Below, in pieces: positions 24,361 through 33,792 of a stretch of 64,000 bases of DNA (position 1 is the first letter of the stretch; each line of letters begins with the position of its first letter). The notes below the pieces were generated by a model that made no database searches, was not told the origin of the DNA, and worked only from the letters and a program-made list of their open reading frames with translations. Source of the DNA: Myxococcales bacterium (GTDB taxonomy: Bacteria; Myxococcota_A; Bradymonadia; Bradymonadales; Bradymonadaceae); NCBI GenBank assembly GCA_007120035.1, contig SKON01000049.1:1-64000 (forward strand), given 5' to 3'. Both the position numbers and the translations under genes were made by a program.

Positions 24361-25539
24361 TCACCAGCTGGAGCCAGCGCCACCGCCGCCGCTGCGGCCG
24401 CCGCCGCGGTTGCGACCAGAGCTGGACCGTCCGGAGCTGGACCGTCCGGAGCCGCGGGATGAGCCGCCGGTGGATCGACTCCCGCCAGAGCCGCTTCGGC
24501 GGCGGTCGTCTCGGCGGTCGTCTCTGGGGCCGAGGCTGGCCTTGCGGTTGACCACGACCTGGCGGTGGCTCTTGTGGGAGCAGTTGCGGCATTCGTCGGT
24601 GAGCTCGCGGAACCCGTGGCTGTCATGGGTGGGTTCTTGGACGATCCGGCTGGAGGTCTCGACGGTGCGGAATCCACAGGAGGGGCAGACCTTGGCCTTG
24701 GAGTTCATCTTCGACCTCTCGAAGGTCCGGGTCCGAGAGCAGCCCTCACATTGGTAGACCTGGAAGGTCATGGAGCCTGCGTCGTGCTCGTGTCGTTGTG
24801 CCCGGGTCAGGCGCTCGGTGGCCTGTCCCGGGGGCAGCTCGACCATCATCTGCTTGCAGTTCGTGCAGTACCGGCGGCGACGGCGGACGAAGAAGAGCCC
24901 GCCGAAGAGAGCAGAGAGCAGCCCCAGGACACCGCCGACGATCACGGGGACCGGCGGACGGCTGCGGAGGGCCTCGAAGTCCCGTGGCCGGTCGAGGAAG
25001 GAGGAGTCGTGTCCGATGGCGTCGGGAAATCGTCGGAGGCGGGCGTCGATGGCGACCAGGCCCGTGCCGATGCCGTCACCGTAGCGACTCCGCTGGAAGT
25101 GGGGGACCATGCTCTCCCGCTGCATGCGGGCCAGCCAGCCATCGGTGAGGACAGCCTCCAGGCCGTAGCCGGTCTCCATCTCCATGCGGCGTTGATCCAT
25201 GACGAAGAGGATCAGGAGGCCGTTGTCGACGCCCTCTTTGCCGATGCGCCAGTCGTTGAAGAGCTCGGTGGCAAAGTCTCGGGGGGTGGGGGCGCTGACG
25301 GAGTCGACGATGACGATGACGATCTCGACCCCGGTGGCGACCTCGAGATCGGTGATGATCTCGTTGTAGGTGTCGATCTCGTCGAAGCTGAGGATCCCGG
25401 GGAGGTCGACGATCCACTCGTTGTGATCGACGTGGGGGCGAGGCACCTCAGAAACGGTGACGGCCTCGGCGAGGCGGAGGCCTCCGAAGGTGATGAGGAG
25501 ACCGAGGGCGACGGCGAGGAGGCTTTTGAGAGCGGGCAT
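24361..25539 (-). CDS. TPM-domain membrane protein (YgcG-like)
   Basis: This 392-residue protein has a signal peptide (ALKSLLAVALGLLITFGGL) then a TPM domain (about 35-180: VDLPGILSFDEIDTYNEIITDLE, GLLILFVMDQRRMEMETGYGLEAVLTDG). A membrane segment (VPVIVGGVLGLLSALFGGLFFV, near 205-226) precedes zinc-ribbon-like CxxC motifs (CTNC, CEGC, CPSC, CRNC). The tail is Ser/Gly/Arg-rich and ends GGGGAGSSW, typical of the family. TPM proteins are envelope proteins of uncertain role. It overlaps the stop of the haem-motif gene by one base (TAATG). Confidence 0.9.
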   Translation of the reverse strand: MPALKSLLAVALGLLITFGGLRLAEAVTVSEVPRPHVDHNEWIVDLPGILSFDEIDTYNEIITDLEVATGVEIVIVIVDSVSAPTPRDFATELFNDWRIGKEGVDNGLLILFVMDQRRMEMETGYGLEAVLTDGWLARMQRESMVPHFQRSRYGDGIGTGLVAIDARLRRFPDAIGHDSSFLDRPRDFEALRSRPPVPVIVGGVLGLLSALFGGLFFVRRRRRYCTNCKQMMVELPPGQATERLTRAQRHEHDAGSMTFQVYQCEGCSRTRTFERSKMNSKAKVCPSCGFRTVETSSRIVQEPTHDSHGFRELTDECRNCSHKSHRQVVVNRKASLGPRDDRRDDRRRSGSGGSRSTGGSSRGSGRSSSGRSSSGRNRGGGRSGGGGAGSSW

Positions 25540-26921
25540 TATTCGTCGCGGATGGCACCGTTTGTGATCCAGGTCTCGATGTCGCCGAGCTCAGCCTCGG
25601 TGAGGCGACCCTCGCCGGTGAGGGGGTTGAAGGGCATGGGCAGGCCCGTGATCTCATCGTCGTCGATCAGCTTGAGCCAGAGGTAGCTCTGCATAGGCTC
25701 GCCGGGTTCGATGAGCTGCATGTCGGGGTTCTGGACGGCGGGTTGGAAGAGGCGGTCGTAGGCGCCTTCGGAGCGAAGGTCCAGGCCCTCGTCGGCGGCG
25801 GTACCGCCGTGGCAGCCGCTGCAGTTGGCCTCGAAGATCAGCTGGACCCGGCCAGCCCAGGTGACGCCCTCGCCGAGGAGGTTCAAGTCTTCTGGGGCCA
25901 CGGAGTAGGAGCAGTCGGCGTAGTCGATGGGGCGGTTCATGTCGGGCCAGGAGCCGTCCAAGGGGAGGCCCTCGACGAAGCAGAAGAGGGCGAGCATTTC
26001 GGTGATGGTCAGGGGCTGGTTGGCGAGGGGCATGCGGCTGCCGACGACGGGGGCATCGTTCATGGTGCCTCGCATGCGGCCGATGAGGTAGCTGCTCTCG
26101 GGGTCGCCGGGTTCGATCAGGGAGTGAGGGGAGGCCTGGGAGGCGCCGAAGATGCCGTTGCGGTTGAGGTCGCCCTGGACGATGCCGACGGTCATCAGAT
26201 CGCTGACCTGGTCGACCATGTTGTTGTTTCGGACCTCGCCGAAGATGTGGCGGCCGCCATCGAGGATCCACCACCGGGTGTTCAGGGAGGCGTAGGGGAG
26301 GTCTTCGAGGACCCCCTCGTCGTTGGTGAAGGTACGGATGAAGCGGCCGGCGGAGAAGACTTCGGAACGGTCGGTTTCGATGGGGTTGCGCAAGATGATG
26401 TGGAGGCCGACGCTATCGATGGTGGGGTCGTCCTCTTCGTTGCGGTAGTCGGGGCTGACGCCGGCGTTGTACTCGATGTAGCCGATCTCGATCTCGGTGT
26501 GGTCGAGGTTGGAGATGCGGAACCGGTCGCCGGGACGCTCGCAGCGGTCGTCCACGGAGGTCCACTCCCCGGGGTTGACGTTGCAGGGCTTGTTAATGGT
26601 GTCGAGGAAGTTGGCCGGGGTTCGGAGGTCGGGGAACTCGGCCTGGTTGTGACAGACGCCGCCGTTGGGGCTGCAGGTGCGGACGATGACCTTTTTGTGG
26701 AGGTCGTTGCCCGTGCGGAATCGCTCCACGGCTTCCAGGACGTGGGGGTTGTTGCCGGTGTAGGGATCGGGGGCGTCGACGCGCTCCGAGGGGGCGGGGC
26801 GGTTGGACTCGAAGGCGATCTCGCCGCCGTAGGGGTCGCGGTAGTATTCACCGCAGCCGATGGCGAGGGCCGCCAGGGGGGAGACGACGAGAGCGAAGAC
26901 GAGGAGCGCGTGAAGCTTCAT
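25539..26921 (-). CDS. Envelope protein with c-type haem motif, DUF1501-operon partner
   Basis: This 460-residue protein has a signal peptide ending AIGCGE, so it is probably a lipoprotein. The C-terminal region has EANCSGCHGGTAADEGLDL, a CxxCH site like those of planctomycete-type cytochrome c domains, then SYLWLKLIDDDEITGLPMPF and LGDIETWITNGA. An earlier segment has NGGVCHNQAEFP and MPLANQPLTITEMLALFCFV, a second degenerate cytochrome-like repeat. It lies 21 nt downstream of the DUF1501 gene and overlaps the TPM gene. Likely periplasmic or outer-membrane facing. Confidence 0.8.
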   Translation of the reverse strand: MKLHALLVFALVVSPLAALAIGCGEYYRDPYGGEIAFESNRPAPSERVDAPDPYTGNNPHVLEAVERFRTGNDLHKKVIVRTCSPNGGVCHNQAEFPDLRTPANFLDTINKPCNVNPGEWTSVDDRCERPGDRFRISNLDHTEIEIGYIEYNAGVSPDYRNEEDDPTIDSVGLHIILRNPIETDRSEVFSAGRFIRTFTNDEGVLEDLPYASLNTRWWILDGGRHIFGEVRNNNMVDQVSDLMTVGIVQGDLNRNGIFGASQASPHSLIEPGDPESSYLIGRMRGTMNDAPVVGSRMPLANQPLTITEMLALFCFVEGLPLDGSWPDMNRPIDYADCSYSVAPEDLNLLGEGVTWAGRVQLIFEANCSGCHGGTAADEGLDLRSEGAYDRLFQPAVQNPDMQLIEPGEPMQSYLWLKLIDDDEITGLPMPFNPLTGEGRLTEAELGDIETWITNGAIRDE

Positions 26922-26942
26922 AGCGATGCTTTCCGTAGGTCT

Positions 26943-28367
26943 TTAGCCGAAGAGATCGTCGAAGGGACGATCGGCGGGGAAGAAGTCGCGGTGGTCGCAG
27001 CCGAGGGCGTCCATCATGGTCTTGAGGACGGAGCGGTAGCTGTAGACCGGGCCTTCGGCGTTGAGGTCCGAGGGGCGAGTGACGCCGATGCGGCGGCCGC
27101 CGGTGCCGGCCTGGTCGATGACGCCGCCCATAAAGGGCATGGACATCCACCGGGTGGCGTTGTCGCCGCTGTGGTCACTGCCGCGAGCGGAGTTGAATCG
27201 GCTCCCGCGGGCGGTGCGGCCGAACTCGCTGCCGAAGGCGACCAGGGTGTGGTCCCAGTAGGAGCCGCCGTCGGGGTGGTCGAGAGCTTTGAGGGCCACC
27301 TCGATGCCGCTGATCATGCGGTTGAACTCCTCCATCATGCTCGGCAGGCGGGCTTCCTCGCCGGAGTGGAGGTCGTAGCGGCCCTGGTTCAGGTAGACCG
27401 CGGGGCAGCCGAAGTGGAAGAGGCGCAGGGCGAGGCGGAGGTTTCGGCCGACACCGTTGTCGCCGAAGATCAGCTCCAGTTGGGCGTTGCTCAGCCCGTC
27501 GATGGGCTCGTCGGAGCCGTTGCGGATCTTCAGGATGTCGTCGTTGAAGATCTGGGCGTATTGCTCGGTGGCCTCTCGGGACTGCATGTAGGCGTCGACG
27601 AGGCCTCGAGACTGAAGGTGGCGGGTGTCGCGGTATCGCTGGTCGGCCCGTTGGGCCATCTGGTTGGCCCACTCCGGGAGGCTCTCGGAGGCGGCAAACC
27701 CAAAGTTCTCGAAGCCATCGCCTTGCATCACGGGGGGGCGGTAGGCAGCGTAGGGCCCGGCGCCGCGGGCCATGCCGGCGTCGCCGAGGGAGAAGGCAGG
27801 CAGAGCGATCTCGCCGTTCTCCCGGGCCTGTTCGAAGCGCTCCCGGAGGCCGTAGTTGATCATGGTGAAGAAGCTGGTGCCGCCGCCGACGTAGCCGGTG
27901 TTGAACCGCTGGAGGCCTGTGTTGTGGTTGCCGTCGGCCCGGGCGGCCAGGGGCTCGTGGTCCACGCAGGGGAGCACGGCGACCTGATTACTCATCGCGG
28001 TGGCGGTGCGCATCCCCAGGGCTTGCCGTGCTTCTCCGGCTTCGCCGTTGAGCCACCCCGAGAGGTCCAGGAGCTCACCGACGCCCCACTCCGTGCCCGA
28101 GGGGGTGTTGTCCGAGGTGCCCCAGGGGTTGAACTGGGAGTCCACGTCGGCGTTGAAGGCAGCGGAGAACCGGAAGCCGTCGCGGAGGCGGATGTAAAGC
28201 AGATGCTTCACGGCGCCCCGGGCCTGGCTCTGGGCGATGGCGGTGTTGGGGATCCACACGTGTGGCATGGCGGCGGTGGCCGCTGCGGCGGCGCCAATGC
28301 CCTTGAGGAAGGAACGGCGGTGGAGGGAGAAGCCCTTCTTCTTGTCGTGGTCACATTTCTCAGACAT
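26943..28367 (-). CDS. DUF1501 protein with Tat signal
   Basis: This 474-residue protein has a twin-arginine signal, HRRSFLKGIGAAAAATAA, and belongs to the DUF1501 (sulfatase-like fold) secreted family. Typical segments are VAVLPCVDHE, HNTGLQRFNTGYVGGG, and near the C-terminus TLVAFGSEFGRTARGSRFNS with GSDHSGDNATRW. Partners of DUF1501 proteins in Planctomycetes and Myxococcota are usually DUF1549/DUF1553/DUF1800 proteins and cytochrome-like domains, as here. Biochemical role unknown. Export folded via Tat is inferred from the signal. Confidence 0.9.
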   Translation of the reverse strand: MSEKCDHDKKKGFSLHRRSFLKGIGAAAAATAAMPHVWIPNTAIAQSQARGAVKHLLYIRLRDGFRFSAAFNADVDSQFNPWGTSDNTPSGTEWGVGELLDLSGWLNGEAGEARQALGMRTATAMSNQVAVLPCVDHEPLAARADGNHNTGLQRFNTGYVGGGTSFFTMINYGLRERFEQARENGEIALPAFSLGDAGMARGAGPYAAYRPPVMQGDGFENFGFAASESLPEWANQMAQRADQRYRDTRHLQSRGLVDAYMQSREATEQYAQIFNDDILKIRNGSDEPIDGLSNAQLELIFGDNGVGRNLRLALRLFHFGCPAVYLNQGRYDLHSGEEARLPSMMEEFNRMISGIEVALKALDHPDGGSYWDHTLVAFGSEFGRTARGSRFNSARGSDHSGDNATRWMSMPFMGGVIDQAGTGGRRIGVTRPSDLNAEGPVYSYRSVLKTMMDALGCDHRDFFPADRPFDDLFG

Positions 28368-28415
28368 CGGTTGCTCCTGCGGACAGGTCAGCGGGACAGT
28401 AGGGGTCGTCAGGTC

Positions 28416-30230
28416 TCAGTAGAAGAGCATCTCCGAGGAGGAGAGCAGGGCGAAGCAGGTGGGTCGAGCAAACTCGCCGGCCCGGCAGAGGTTCAACTCG
28501 CAGGTCTCGCCATACTCCCGGACCTCGTTGACCTCCTGGGTGGAGGGTCGACGGCCGTAGAAGATCGCCATCTGATGGCGGTAGATCTCTTCGGCGACGT
28601 CGGGGGTGACCAGGAGGTCGGGGTTCATGCCCGAGGGCAAGAGGCGGTCGATGGGGACGCCGGCGTCGGGGCGAAGCTCGGCGTTGCAGGTGCCGTTGAC
28701 GAAGTTGAGCTGGTTGGCTGTGGTCAGGATGCTCACGATCCGGAACCGGCCGCCGACGTCGTTGACGGGGCATCCGCCGAGGCTTCGGGCGAGATTGCTG
28801 TAGGCTCGCCGGACGTTGGAGCCGTCACTGTTGAGCCGCCAGTGGGAGTTCTCCAGGAGGGTGATGGCCGAGACGGTGCCAGCACTCAGGAAGTCTTCGG
28901 GGTTGGAGATCCGGTGGTCGCAGGGGCTCAAGTCGAGGTCGAGGAAGTGGTTCATGGAGTCGAGCCACACCTCGGCGTCGACCTGTTTCAGGGGGCCGTG
29001 TGTCCAGCGGTGGTCCGTGGGGGTCAGCCCCGTGGTCCGCTGGAGGTAGAGATTGGAGGTAAGGATGGCGTGGTGAACGGAGCGGATATCGCCGTCGTAG
29101 GTGAGCAGATGGCGGACGAGCTCGTCGCGGATCTCGGGGATGGCGATGGTGAGGTTGTAATCGAAATACTGTGCGACGACCTGGTCGACGGCGTGCTCCC
29201 AGAAGGCGTCCTGGGTGGCCAGGATACGCCCGGGAAGTTGGAGCTTCTCCCACTCCTCGGCCCGGAGGAGCCCGCTCCACATCATGCCAGTGGAGCGGTC
29301 AGCTCGGATATCGGGGGAGAGGATCAGCTCGTTGTAGCCGTAGAGTACGCTTGTGCATTGGCCACGAGTCTCGGGGTCGATGTTGCCGTCCTCGTCGATA
29401 CACCGGAACCGGATATGGGCGTCGGAGAGGCGCATGCCGAGCTGAGGATGGTCGTAGTAGTCGTTGGACCAGAGGTTGTAGAGGCGAGCGATGTCGCTGC
29501 GCTCGTTGCCCAGGGGGGGGCGGCCCATGAAGAGGTGGAAGAAGGCTTCAGCCCGGTCTCCGGCGGTGTCGTGGCGGCGGGTCAGCACGGGGTGGGCGCT
29601 GGCGACGGCGGCGAAGTGGTCGTAGGAGATCAGGCCCTGGTAAAGGTAGGTGACGAGCTGATCCATGTCGTAGATTCGCTCCACACTCAGGGCCCGGGTG
29701 TTGTAGAGGAAGTGATCGGCCCACTTGCGGCGGTTGACGGTGACGAACTCCTCGGAGTCCAGGAGATCGGAGACGATCTCGCCCCAGGAACGGTCGTCCT
29801 GGCAGAAGCGGTTGATCTCACCCCGGGTGGGGAACCGGCCTTTGACGTCCACGTGGAGGCGACGGCAGGCCTCGACGCGGTTGATCGGGGCCGGCTGAAG
29901 GCCGACGCCCCAGAGGCTGGGGCAGGCGCCGATATGGACGGGGTTCTCGAAGCCCTGGGATTCGCAGAAGGCCACGCAGTCGGCGCCGCAGTCGGGGATC
30001 ACGCCGTCGGCGGGGAGCTCCACGTCGCGGGCGTCGATCTCGGGGTCCTCGCCGCCTACGAAATTCCCATCCGTGATGGGCTCGCCGATGGGGATCATCT
30101 CGGCAGGGCCGCGGGCTGGCTCGACCGGGGAGAAGCGGTCCTCAGGCATGCAGGCGAAGAGGCTGATCGCCAGGGCTGCGAGGATCACGAAGGGGGGAGA
30201 GACCGGCGAAGTTCGGATCAGAGGAGCCAT
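28416..30230 (-). CDS. Large secreted lipoprotein, DUF1549/DUF1553-like
   Basis: This protein of about 604 residues starts at ATG 30230 (MAPLIRTSPVSPPFVILAALA), with lipobox-like LFAC near residue 27. The body has segments seen in the DUF1549-type partners of DUF1501 proteins: RVEACRRLHVDVKGRFPTRGE, SEEFVTVNRRKWADHFLYN, and a C-terminal LTTANQLNFVNGTCNAELRPD. It is the first gene of the minus-strand operon with the DUF1501, haem-motif and TPM genes. No strong Shine-Dalgarno is visible before the ATG. Family assignment is by context plus motif resemblance. Confidence 0.75.
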   Translation of the reverse strand: MAPLIRTSPVSPPFVILAALAISLFACMPEDRFSPVEPARGPAEMIPIGEPITDGNFVGGEDPEIDARDVELPADGVIPDCGADCVAFCESQGFENPVHIGACPSLWGVGLQPAPINRVEACRRLHVDVKGRFPTRGEINRFCQDDRSWGEIVSDLLDSEEFVTVNRRKWADHFLYNTRALSVERIYDMDQLVTYLYQGLISYDHFAAVASAHPVLTRRHDTAGDRAEAFFHLFMGRPPLGNERSDIARLYNLWSNDYYDHPQLGMRLSDAHIRFRCIDEDGNIDPETRGQCTSVLYGYNELILSPDIRADRSTGMMWSGLLRAEEWEKLQLPGRILATQDAFWEHAVDQVVAQYFDYNLTIAIPEIRDELVRHLLTYDGDIRSVHHAILTSNLYLQRTTGLTPTDHRWTHGPLKQVDAEVWLDSMNHFLDLDLSPCDHRISNPEDFLSAGTVSAITLLENSHWRLNSDGSNVRRAYSNLARSLGGCPVNDVGGRFRIVSILTTANQLNFVNGTCNAELRPDAGVPIDRLLPSGMNPDLLVTPDVAEEIYRHQMAIFYGRRPSTQEVNEVREYGETCELNLCRAGEFARPTCFALLSSSEMLFY

Positions 30231-30292
30231 AAAAACACCGTACGCAGTGAGGTAGCAGCGGTTGAATTGTGTGGACGCAAGTCTTACGTAGT

Positions 30293-30322
30293 AGTGTAGC
30301 GAAAGGTTTGCGGGTTGGTCAA
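30293..30322 (-). promoter_or_regulatory. Sigma70-type promoter of the DUF1549-DUF1501 operon
   Basis: On the minus strand TTGACC (30317-30322) and TACACT (30293-30298) are 18 bp apart, placing the start of transcription about 55 bp before the ATG at 30230. It is in the divergent region shared with the phosphodiester glycosidase gene. Confidence 0.5.
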
Positions 30323-30419
30323 TAAATGGTTTTTTGGGTGGATTTATGCGGAGATCGAAGCCCTTTCCCGGATCGCGGGGGCTCGGTAGGATGATCAGGT
30401 TCATACATGGAGGGCTGCG

Positions 30420-32843
30420 ATGAGGTGGTGTGGTTGGTTGGTGATAGTGGGTTGGGTGTTGGTGGCGTCGCCGGCGGCGGCGGTGACGATCACGTCACAA
30501 ACGACGTCGAACCCCTTCCCAGGGGTGACCGTGATCGAGGGGCGGACCAGCAACCCGGGGACGGACTTCTACGCGGCGATGGTTTCATTATGCCACGATC
30601 ACGTCCACGTAGACGCGTCGCCGGATCATTCGCTGCAGACGACGGGGGCCTACGCGAACAGCCGGGGGGTGCAGGTGGCGGTGAACGGGGACTTCTATGC
30701 GTGGACCGATGGGACGCTCCATGTGTACGGCGACGCCGTGGGGGGCGGGCAGCGGTGGCCGAGCATTCGAACCGGGCGGGACAGTGCGTACAGTAGCTCC
30801 TGGTTCTACGAGCGGTACGGGTGGATCGCCTTCGGGGAGGACTTCGTGGAGTACTCCAACACGAAGTGGATCAAGGATCGGTGGGAGGACTTCGGAGCTG
30901 ATCAGGGGTGGAGCCCCAAGTCGGTGACACAGAATATCCCCGAGGGGACTGAGGCGTTGATCAGCGGGTTTCCGCAGCTCGTGATCGAGGGGCAGCCCTT
31001 CCAGTGTTCCAGTCCGACGGCCAGCAGCTGTTTCCCCGACCGGGGCGATATGCGGGAGCGCCATCCCCGGACGGCCATGGGGCTGACCGAGGATCGGAAC
31101 ACCTTCATTCTGGTGGTGGTCGACGGGCGGCGAGCGAACTCGGCGGGGATGTATGGGGCGGAGCTGGCGGACCTGATGCACCAGCTCGGTGCTCATACGG
31201 CGTTCAACCTCGACGGTGGGGCGTCGTCGCAGTTCTGGGTGCAGGGGAGAAATTACGTGAACACGCCGTCGGGGACGTCGCTGCGGTCGATGCCGAATAG
31301 CTGGGGGATTTTCGCTGGTTCTCAGGGGGGGATGCCGCGGGTGCCGGGGTCCTGCGATCGGACCTTCGAGGAGCTGATGTACCAGGTGCACCTGCGGGAG
31401 CCCCAGGCCCAGACCGACGTCAACGGAAACGGGTTGGCCGACGTGTGCGCCCGGGGGCCCGAGGGGATCGAGTGCTTTTTGGCCGACGGTGACGGCGGGT
31501 TCACGGAGCGGGTCGAGGGGCCGGGGTTGGCGGACAGCTCGGGGTGGGGAGATCCGACGAATCACTCCACGATTCGGTGGGGCGATGTATCGGGCAACGG
31601 GCTGGCCGACGTGTGCGCCCGGGCGAACGCTCGGATGTACTGCTGGTTGAACGACGGGGAGGGGTTCACGGAGCGGATCGACGGCCCGGAGTGGTCCAAC
31701 GCCAACGGATTTGACGACATCCGTTACTTCAGCACGATCCGGCTGGTGGACGTGACCGGCGACGGGAGGGCCGATCTCTGCGCCAGGACGCCCACGGACT
31801 TCCGGTGTTATCCGTCGACGGGGGACGGGTTCGGAGAGCCCTTGATCGGTCCGTCGCTGACGGACGACTCCGGAGGGGGCGTGCCGTGGCATTACGGAAC
31901 GATCCGCATGGGGGATGTGACCGGGGACGGCCGGGCGGACCTCTGCGCGAGGCGAAACGCCGGGTTTGCCTGTTGGCCCTCCACGGGAGAGGGGTTCGGG
32001 AGCCGGATCGACGGTCCGGAGTGGTCGAACGGCGCCGGGTGGGCGGACGTGAAGTACTGGAGCACCATCGAGCTCGTGGATCTCGACGGTGACGGGAGAG
32101 CCGACGTGTGTGGGCGGGGCCCCGACGGGGTCCTCTGCGCGAAGTCCACCGGGGATGGGTTTGGTCCGATCTTCGATGGGCCCAGCCTGAGCGATTCCTC
32201 GGGGTGGGGGGATTATACGAACTACTCGACGATCCGATTCGCCGACGTGGTGGGCGACGGGACCCGGGCGCTTTGCGCTCGGGCGAACGCCGGGATTCGT
32301 TGCTGGCCCTACACGGGAGAGGGGTTCGGGAGTCCCTGGTCGGCGGGGTTGGCGAACGAGACCGGGTGGTTTCGGGAGAGGTTCTTCCGGACGATCCGGT
32401 TCGCCGACGTGACCGGAGACGGGCGCGATGATCTCTGCGCGCGGGCGTCAGCGCGGTTTCTGTGCTGGCCGTCGACGGGGGCGGGGTTTGCGGAGGACGC
32501 CGTAGATGGTCCGGCGTGGTCCGACGAGGAGGGGTGGTCGGATCCGCGGTACTACACGTCGATTCGGTTGGGGACGTCGCCGGTGTGTGTGGATTGCGGG
32601 GAGCCCGGGGAGCCGGGAGATGATGTGGGGGAGCCCGGGAGTCCCGAGGTGGGGATGGGCGTGGACGCTGGGGGCGTCGGTGGGGATGGTGAGGACGGAG
32701 GTGGGGATGGGCCAGGGGCCGCGTCGGGGAGGGCGACGACGTCGAGCTGTGCGTGCTCGGGGACCGAAGGGCCCGGTGGAGTGGGGTGGTGGGTGGTGTT
32801 CGTGGTGGGGTGGTTGTGGGTGCGGCGTCGGGGGCGCTCGTAG
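30420..32843 (+). CDS. Phosphodiester glycosidase fused to seven FG-GAP repeats with MYXO-CTERM-like tail
   Basis: This 807-residue protein has a signal peptide ending SPAAA. A NAGPA-type phosphodiester glycosidase domain spans about residues 30-300 (QVAVNGDFYAWTD, THFNL-like TAFNLDGGASSQFW). Seven repeats each carry an Asp-rich calcium-type loop (DVNGNGLAD, DVSGNGLAD, DVTGDGRAD, DLDGDGRAD, DVVGDG and others), suiting a seven-bladed propeller. The C-terminus is a Gly/Asp linker, CAC, a hydrophobic helix and RRRGRS, resembling MYXO-CTERM sorting tails. It likely cleaves a sugar phosphodiester at the cell surface. GGAGGG precedes the ATG. Confidence 0.9.
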   Translation: MRWCGWLVIVGWVLVASPAAAVTITSQTTSNPFPGVTVIEGRTSNPGTDFYAAMVSLCHDHVHVDASPDHSLQTTGAYANSRGVQVAVNGDFYAWTDGTLHVYGDAVGGGQRWPSIRTGRDSAYSSSWFYERYGWIAFGEDFVEYSNTKWIKDRWEDFGADQGWSPKSVTQNIPEGTEALISGFPQLVIEGQPFQCSSPTASSCFPDRGDMRERHPRTAMGLTEDRNTFILVVVDGRRANSAGMYGAELADLMHQLGAHTAFNLDGGASSQFWVQGRNYVNTPSGTSLRSMPNSWGIFAGSQGGMPRVPGSCDRTFEELMYQVHLREPQAQTDVNGNGLADVCARGPEGIECFLADGDGGFTERVEGPGLADSSGWGDPTNHSTIRWGDVSGNGLADVCARANARMYCWLNDGEGFTERIDGPEWSNANGFDDIRYFSTIRLVDVTGDGRADLCARTPTDFRCYPSTGDGFGEPLIGPSLTDDSGGGVPWHYGTIRMGDVTGDGRADLCARRNAGFACWPSTGEGFGSRIDGPEWSNGAGWADVKYWSTIELVDLDGDGRADVCGRGPDGVLCAKSTGDGFGPIFDGPSLSDSSGWGDYTNYSTIRFADVVGDGTRALCARANAGIRCWPYTGEGFGSPWSAGLANETGWFRERFFRTIRFADVTGDGRDDLCARASARFLCWPSTGAGFAEDAVDGPAWSDEEGWSDPRYYTSIRLGTSPVCVDCGEPGEPGDDVGEPGSPEVGMGVDAGGVGGDGEDGGGDGPGAASGRATTSSCACSGTEGPGGVGWWVVFVVGWLWVRRRGRS

Positions 32844-32991
32844 GGGGCGCTCGTAGGGGCGGCGCGCAGGACCCCCAGGCGCTTCGCGCCAGCCCCCTGA
32901 AAGGGGGCGCTTCCTGTGTCTTCGTTCACACTCGGGGTTCGCGTCGGCCCCTCCGCCCTTCGGGCATCTCCCCACCGGGTGGGGAAGGGGA
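32844..32991. other. Hairpin-rich GC spacer
   Basis: This convergent intergenic stretch has several short stems: GGCGC-TTC-GCGCC, GCCCCCT-GAA-AGGGGGC, CCGCCC-TTC-GGGC and CTCCCCACC-GGGTGGGGAAG-like. It may end transcripts from both sides. No T-run and no gene were seen. Confidence 0.5.
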
Positions 32992-33792
32992 TCAGAGGAG
33001 GATTTCGAGGGAGATCCCGAGGCGGCCGCGGAGGGCGCCTGTGGTCCAATGCTTGCGGAAGGGGGAGCCGTCGACGGTCTGCTGGGTGCGGAACATGATG
33101 ATGTTCTGCCACTGGAGGCCGAGGTCGGCGCGGAGTCCGAGGCGGTCGTCGATGGTGTAGCGGAAGGCGGTGTGGGCGCCGGCGGCGCCGCCGAACCGGG
33201 GGATGCGCCAGACCCGGACGTTGTTGTTCTGGAGGCTGCGGATCTCGGCGGCCAGGTCGCCGCGGGGGAAGACCATGGCGAGCCCGAGCTGGGTGCCCAC
33301 GGAGAAGGTGAGGTCGTCGGAGAGGGGGAAGCGCCATTCGGCGAAGCCCATGGTCTCCAGGAGGGGGCCGAAGCTGTAGACGTCGGGGGGATCCGAGGGG
33401 CCGTCGTCGTCGACGATATTTGCGGCGTAGTTGCCGACGAAGTCGGCGCCGAAGCCCAGGTAGAGGCGCTCCGATTGGGGGCGAAGGTAGATCACTCGGG
33501 CGCTGAGGCGGTTGTAGTTCTGGTAGTCGAAGCTCTGGTCGCGCTCCTGAACGCTGACCTGCTCTTCGCCGGTGAGGGTGCTGGATTCGTGGAAGACCGT
33601 GCCGCCGAGGATGAGGATGTTGCCCTGGTCGGGGTTGTCCGAGTTGGACGCAGGGGCCGGTGTGAGCGGTGGTGTGGGGGCTGGTGTCGGCGCAGGGGCG
33701 GGGGCTTCTTCGTCGGCGTGGGCCTCGGAGATGGGGGCAGCGATGGCGAGTGCCAGGAGGCAGACGAGAGGAAGCAACTTCCATCCATTCAT
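32992..33792 (-). CDS. Putative outer-membrane beta-barrel protein
   Basis: This 266-residue protein has a Sec signal (LLPLVCLLALAIAAPISEAHA) and then a Pro/Ala-rich linker. About 200 residues of alternating amphipathic strands follow (SARVIYLRPQSERLYLGFGADFVG, LRADLGLQWQNIIMF) and end in LGISLEILL, as barrel proteins often do. No family could be named. Its start overlaps the kinase stop by 4 nt, so it is co-expressed with the Ser/Thr kinase. Confidence 0.78.
   Translation of the reverse strand: MNGWKLLPLVCLLALAIAAPISEAHADEEAPAPAPTPAPTPPLTPAPASNSDNPDQGNILILGGTVFHESSTLTGEEQVSVQERDQSFDYQNYNRLSARVIYLRPQSERLYLGFGADFVGNYAANIVDDDGPSDPPDVYSFGPLLETMGFAEWRFPLSDDLTFSVGTQLGLAMVFPRGDLAAEIRSLQNNNVRVWRIPRFGGAAGAHTAFRYTIDDRLGLRADLGLQWQNIIMFRTQQTVDGSPFRKHWTTGALRGRLGISLEILL

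Noticed and set aside
25743-30299. 1518-residue plus-strand open frame
   Set aside because: It lies antisense to the haem-motif, DUF1501 and DUF1549-like genes, is Val/Gly/Glu-rich without domains, and is a by-product of high GC in the third codon position.
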